A stretch of 33,746 nucleotides of DNA from an uncultured Lachnospiraceae bacterium. GTDB lineage: Bacteria; Bacillota; Clostridia; Lachnospirales; Lachnospiraceae. Numbering within the stretch: the first letter of the stretch is position 1; each line of letters begins with the position of its first letter. The stretch covers positions 1-33,746 of the forward strand of contig CAMZDG010000033.1 of the NCBI GenBank assembly GCA_947305245.1. The letters are read 5' to 3'. Below, piece after piece: positions 31,598 through 33,746 of this stretch. The notes beneath the pieces are model-generated. The model did not search any database, was not told where the DNA came from, and saw only the letters and a list, made by a program, of their open reading frames with translations. The position numbers were made by a program, and so were the translations under genes.

Positions 31598-33746
31598 ATG
31601 AAGGACTCTGTGAAGAAACTGTTAATTTTTGTGGGCGTGATCGCGGCTTTTGTCGTATTATGCCTGCTCCTGAATCTCAGGGGGACCAAGGACTTTCATG
31701 AGAAATATGAAGGTGCCAACCTTGACATTGACATTACCGGCGCACAGCGTACCGGTACGTACAGTGGGTACCTGAGAGATCATGCGAATGCCGGCACGCC
31801 GAAGGACGACGTGGTGGTGAGCCTTTATGACTATTCCGCTCAGGGAAAGGTGGAAGTCGTAAGCAATTACAGCGGTGAAAGTCAGGCACTTTTGACCGAG
31901 GCTGACTCTGTTGTTACCTGGAAGGTAAATGTTCCTCAGAGCGGCTTTTACAACGTTTACCTAGAGTATCTGCTTCCTCAGTCCAGAGGAGTTGCTGCAG
32001 AACGCGCCCTCAGGATCGACGGCGAGCTTCCTTTTGATGACGCCGGAAACATGGTGTTCAGCCGTATTTGGACTGACGGCGGCGAAAAGAGAGTCGACAA
32101 CCAGGGCAACGAGATCCGTCCTACCCAGGTCGAGATCTATGACTGGCAGAGCGCATACTGTAAGGACAGCATGGGCTACGTAGCTGAGCCTTATGTGTTC
32201 TATTTCGAGCAGGGTACCAGAGAGCTCAGCTTCGAGGCAGTCAACGAGCCCATGGTTCTCAGAAGCGTAAAGCTTGCAGCCGTTAAGGACGTAAAGAGCT
32301 ATGCGGAATATGCGGCATCCCTTCCCGCAGCAAATCCCAGCAGCGTAGGCCTTACCTTTAATGAAGTGTTCGAGGGCGAGAACTCCGTACGTCGTTCAGA
32401 GTCTTCCCTGTATGCAAAATATGATCGTTCTTCCCCGACGACCAGCCCTTACAGCGTTACCAAGACGATCCTGAACTATACCGGCGGCGACGCATGGAAG
32501 TCCGCAGGTCAGTGGATCGAGTGGGACGTTACCGTTCCTGAGACCGGATATTATTACATCACCGTCAAGGGCCGCCAGAACTACGCACGCGGCGCCGTGT
32601 CCAGCAGAATGCTGACCATTGACGGAGAGATTCCTTTTAAAGAAGTAAAAGAGATTTCCTTTGATTATCAGAATGACTGGGAGTGCAAGACCCTCGGCGA
32701 CGAGAATGGCGCGTACAAGTTCTATCTGACCGCCGGCACGCACACCCTGCGTCTTGAGGCAACCCTCGGCGATGTTGGTTCCGTCCTGGAAGAGCTTGAG
32801 GATTGTACCTTCCGCCTGAACAAGATCTACAGAAAGATCCTTGTTTATACCGGCGCAACCCCCGACAAGTACAGAGATTATAAGATCCAGAAGGTATACC
32901 CTGACACCATCCTTGCAATGGAGCTTGAGGCAAAGCGTCTTTACAAGGCCGTGGATGACATGGTTGCAATTTCCGGACAGAAGGCTAGCCAGATCGCTAC
33001 CGCACAGACGCTGGCAACGCAGCTCGAGAGATTTGTGGAGAAGCCCGAGAAGATCACGACTGAGTTCACGAACTTCAAGGATAACATTACCGCACTTGGT
33101 ACTTCCATCCTGGAGCTGAGCGAGATCAAGCTTGACGTTGACTACATCCGCGTATCCGGCGTGGATGCCAAGGTGAAAAAGGACAAGGCAGGCTTCTTTA
33201 AGAAGACCGGTCACGAGATCAAGTCCTTCTTCGCTTCCTTCTTTGTAGATTATGAAGCAGTCGGCGACGTTTATGACGAGAATGCAAAGGGCGCTGAGAA
33301 GCCCCTCAAGGTTTGGGTGCTGACCGGTCGTGACCAGGGTACCATCATGAAGGCACTGGTTGACGAAGAGTTCACTCCTCAGACCGGCATCAAGGTAAAC
33401 GTGCAGACGGTACAGGCTGCAGCCGTGCTGAATGCAGTTATGGCAGGCAGAGGTCCTGACGTGCTTCTTTCCATCGGTGGCGACCAGCCCGTTAACTACG
33501 CACTCCGTGGTTCGGCGGTTGACCTGACGAAGTTTGACGGATTCGAGGAAGTGTTCTCCAACTTCACTCCCAGTTCCTACGCACAGTACTCTCTCGACGG
33601 CGCCGTTTACGGCATGCCTGAGACCCAGACCTTCAACGTGCTGTTCTATCGTAAGGACATCCTGGAAGAGCTGGAGCTGGACGTACCGAATACCTGGAAG
33701 GAACTCATTGAGATGTTCCCGACCATCCAGGGTAACAACATGAACA
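31598..33746 (+). CDS. Extracellular solute-binding protein with two N-terminal CBM-like modules, 3' end outside the window
   Basis: The frame runs from ATG 31598 through the right edge without a stop (716 residues visible). AGGAGG ends 5 bases before 31598 but only 1 base before an out-of-frame ATG at 31594, which settles the start. The N-terminus has a single hydrophobic helix (~8-27) with no valid lipobox, so it is probably an uncleaved anchor or signal peptide. Two related beta modules follow, about residues 40-240 and 265-400, sharing W-x-V-x-VP, GxYY or GFY, and IDGE-x-PF. They resemble CBM6/35-type sugar-binding domains. A helical region follows, then from ~567 a family 1 solute-binding domain (KVWVLTGRDQG, GRGPDVLLSIGG, GMPETQTFNVLFYRKD). 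In the family this captures sugars for an ABC importer; the permease genes would lie beyond the window. Confidence 0.88.
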   Translation, partial: MKDSVKKLLIFVGVIAAFVVLCLLLNLRGTKDFHEKYEGANLDIDITGAQRTGTYSGYLRDHANAGTPKDDVVVSLYDYSAQGKVEVVSNYSGESQALLTEADSVVTWKVNVPQSGFYNVYLEYLLPQSRGVAAERALRIDGELPFDDAGNMVFSRIWTDGGEKRVDNQGNEIRPTQVEIYDWQSAYCKDSMGYVAEPYVFYFEQGTRELSFEAVNEPMVLRSVKLAAVKDVKSYAEYAASLPAANPSSVGLTFNEVFEGENSVRRSESSLYAKYDRSSPTTSPYSVTKTILNYTGGDAWKSAGQWIEWDVTVPETGYYYITVKGRQNYARGAVSSRMLTIDGEIPFKEVKEISFDYQNDWECKTLGDENGAYKFYLTAGTHTLRLEATLGDVGSVLEELEDCTFRLNKIYRKILVYTGATPDKYRDYKIQKVYPDTILAMELEAKRLYKAVDDMVAISGQKASQIATAQTLATQLERFVEKPEKITTEFTNFKDNITALGTSILELSEIKLDVDYIRVSGVDAKVKKDKAGFFKKTGHEIKSFFASFFVDYEAVGDVYDENAKGAEKPLKVWVLTGRDQGTIMKALVDEEFTPQTGIKVNVQTVQAAAVLNAVMAGRGPDVLLSIGGDQPVNYALRGSAVDLTKFDGFEEVFSNFTPSSYAQYSLDGAVYGMPETQTFNVLFYRKDILEELELDVPNTWKELIEMFPTIQGNNMN

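Overview
The window looks like a chromosomal segment of a Gram-positive, monoderm gut-type clostridium, most likely Lachnospiraceae. This is inferred from strong AGGAGG-type ribosome binding sites, lipobox lipoproteins in place of outer-membrane parts, a MacAB-like exporter with lipid-anchored adaptors, and a GH43/GH39/GH95 glycoside hydrolase cluster. No rRNA, tRNA, CRISPR array, insertion sequence or phage gene was seen. Genes are densely packed, mostly on the + strand, and separated by clear intrinsic terminators.

Layout. (1) 2-2903: the 3' end of a TPR-like protein of unknown function and a lipoprotein with a 9-residue repeat, closed by a near-bidirectional terminator. (2) 2983-6577, minus strand: two ABC half-transporters that look like a heterodimeric BmrCD/LmrCD-type exporter with one degenerate ATP site. 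(3) 6847-8439: a divergent, long ClpX, read from its own promoter, followed by a GT-C-like membrane protein (8554-10365). (4) 10394-13493: a metal-resistance unit with an ArsR/SmtB-like operator, a stand-alone HMA metallochaperone and a Zn/Cd-type P1B ATPase lacking its own HMA domain, followed by a protein resembling the MetH (cobalamin) reactivation domain. (5) 13523-23455: a hemicellulose cluster with a divergent AraC regulator, a cytoplasmic GH43, a lipid-anchored GH43, a GH39-GH43 fusion and a GH95. (6) 23541-31267: a five-gene exporter operon (single adaptor, double adaptor, FtsX-type permease, two ATPases, one with an AbrB-like tail). (7) 31598 to the right edge: the start of a solute-binding protein with two CBM-like modules in front of the binding domain. 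This frame has no stop in the window.

How the genes may work together. The lipoprotein GH43 probably trims arabinoxylan side chains at the cell surface. The three hydrolases without signal peptides would then finish imported oligosaccharides inside the cell under control of the AraC protein. The solute-binding protein at the right edge could feed sugar uptake, but it has its own promoter and its permeases lie outside the window. The exporter operon between them has no visible substrate gene. The parts most worth following up are the unusual exporter architecture, the AbrB-tailed ATPase, the split metal ATPase with an orphan operator, the CBM-fused solute-binding protein and the GH39-GH43 fusion.
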